A stretch of DNA of 52,351 nt from Flavobacterium soyangense (GTDB lineage Bacteria > Bacteroidota > Bacteroidia > Flavobacteriales > Flavobacteriaceae): NCBI RefSeq assembly GCF_015277675.1, contig NZ_JADHEC010000026.1, forward strand, positions 1 through 52,351, written 5' to 3'. Below the pieces are notes generated by a model. That model saw nothing but the letters and a program-made list of their open reading frames with translations, was not told the origin of the DNA and did not search any database. The position numbers and the translations under genes were made by a program. Each line of letters starts with the position of its first letter. Position 1 is the stretch's first letter. Shown one piece after another: positions 52,252 through 52,351 of this stretch.

Positions 52252-52286
52252 TTATTTGAAGTAAAAAATATTAATTAGATATTGCT

Positions 52287-52311
52287 CAAGACACTGAAAT
52301 TCAGTATCTTG
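52287..52311. repeat. Near-perfect palindrome at the prophage right edge
   Basis: CAAGACACTGAA, one A, then TTCAGTATCTTG: twelve-base arms with one mismatch. There is no T-run. It lies about 35 bp upstream of the open frame of rep. It may be an operator, an origin hairpin, or a host element next to the insertion. Confidence 0.55.
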
Positions 52312-52351
52312 AAGTCGCAAAACAAACAATATCCATGTCAAATATAATAAA

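Larger units (their letters stand above)
45861..52260 (-). mobile_element. Integrated tailless ssDNA phage-like element (~6.4 kb)
   Basis: All genes from 52251 down to 45975 lie on the - strand and are packed with short overlaps. The content is Rep, HTH, a beta-rich capsid candidate, small one-helix proteins, a muramidase-like protein and a spike candidate. There is no integrase, terminase, portal, tail or Zot gene. Size and content recall flavobacterial ssDNA phages with double-jelly-roll capsids. Ends are approximate; the 10-mer ATTATTTGAA occurs at 45851-45860 and 52251-52260, and ATTAAATAA at 45872-45880 and 52229-52237, but both are too short and AT-rich to prove attachment sites. Confidence 0.75.

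Noticed and set aside
45861..52260. Filamentous (inovirus-type) prophage
   Set aside because: No Zot/pI-like ATPase with a Walker motif and no typical pVIII or pIII set; the beta-rich capsid candidate and muramidase-like protein fit tailless membrane phages better.
52335..52351. Start of a + strand gene at the window end (ATGTCAAATATAATA)
   Set aside because: Only five codons are visible, so no gene can be supported.
1..52351. CRISPR arrays and tRNA genes
   Set aside because: No regularly spaced repeats of 25-40 bp and no cloverleaf with a T-loop GTTCGA-type motif were noticed on either strand; a tRNAscan-SE run would be decisive.

Overview
The window is chromosomal DNA from a member of Bacteroidota, almost certainly a Flavobacterium or close relative. 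The DNA is AT-rich, protein families match Flavobacteriia (DUF3570/DUF4266, VIT1 with a ferritin-like head, DUF6155, secreted M1 peptidase), and several promoters carry the Bacteroidota -7 box TAnnTTTG. It is mostly core metabolism, with three accessory blocks: an HNH-gene cassette inside the his operon, a three-gene methyltransferase/DUF262/nucleotidyltransferase module, and a ~6.4 kb integrated element that looks like a tailless ssDNA phage. I saw no rRNA, tRNA or CRISPR array, and no gene-free stretch longer than about 300 bases.

Layout. 1-4956: fabG with a structured leader, a vWA-like membrane protein, a LysR regulator and a YeiH-family exporter. 5246-8721: a periplasmic redox operon (thioredoxin-like protein, ApbE flavin transferase, DUF4266 lipoprotein, truncated DUF3570 duplicate, full DUF3570 protein). 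8722-8888: remnant of an OmpR-type response regulator, followed by 11-bp-spaced direct repeats and the promoter of a ferritin-like/VIT1 iron transporter, then a DUF2231 membrane protein. 10699-13821: two reverse-strand transporters (AspT/YidE-like antiporter, ThrE-like exporter). 14071-15690: ATP-type PEP carboxykinase behind a promoter region rich in palindromes. 15815-24170: complete histidine operon hisG-D-C-B-[HNH]-H-A-F-IE with a His-rich leader peptide and attenuator; several spacers hold long REP-like palindromes.

24233-39581: a group of ligases and hydrolases (CBM48-type esterase, M17 aminopeptidase, ATP-grasp, secreted M1 peptidase on the + strand; two ATP-grasp-like ligases, a class I glutamine amidotransferase, a GCS2/YbdK carboxylate-amine ligase and an esterase on the - strand). 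It suggests synthesis and turnover of a peptide-like metabolite. It is split by 30125-34541, a tight operon of a C5-cytosine methyltransferase fused to an integrase-type arm-binding domain, a polymerase-beta-fold nucleotidyltransferase and a DUF262 protein; this is a candidate, possibly undescribed, defence system.

39691-45784: small conserved genes, an MscS-type channel, a thioesterase and two helicases. About 45870-52255: the prophage, all on the - strand: a Rep initiator (open for 395 codons but with no ATG/GTG/TTG start), a small HTH protein, a beta-rich candidate double-jelly-roll capsid protein, several small one-helix membrane proteins, a peptidoglycan-hydrolase-like protein with a C-terminal membrane helix, a beta-rich spike candidate, and a secreted-protein gene with its own promoter and terminator. 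There is no integrase, terminase, tail gene or Zot-type ATPase. Size and gene content recall the flavobacterial ssDNA phages (FLiP, Cellulophaga ssDNA phages) rather than inoviruses or tailed phages.
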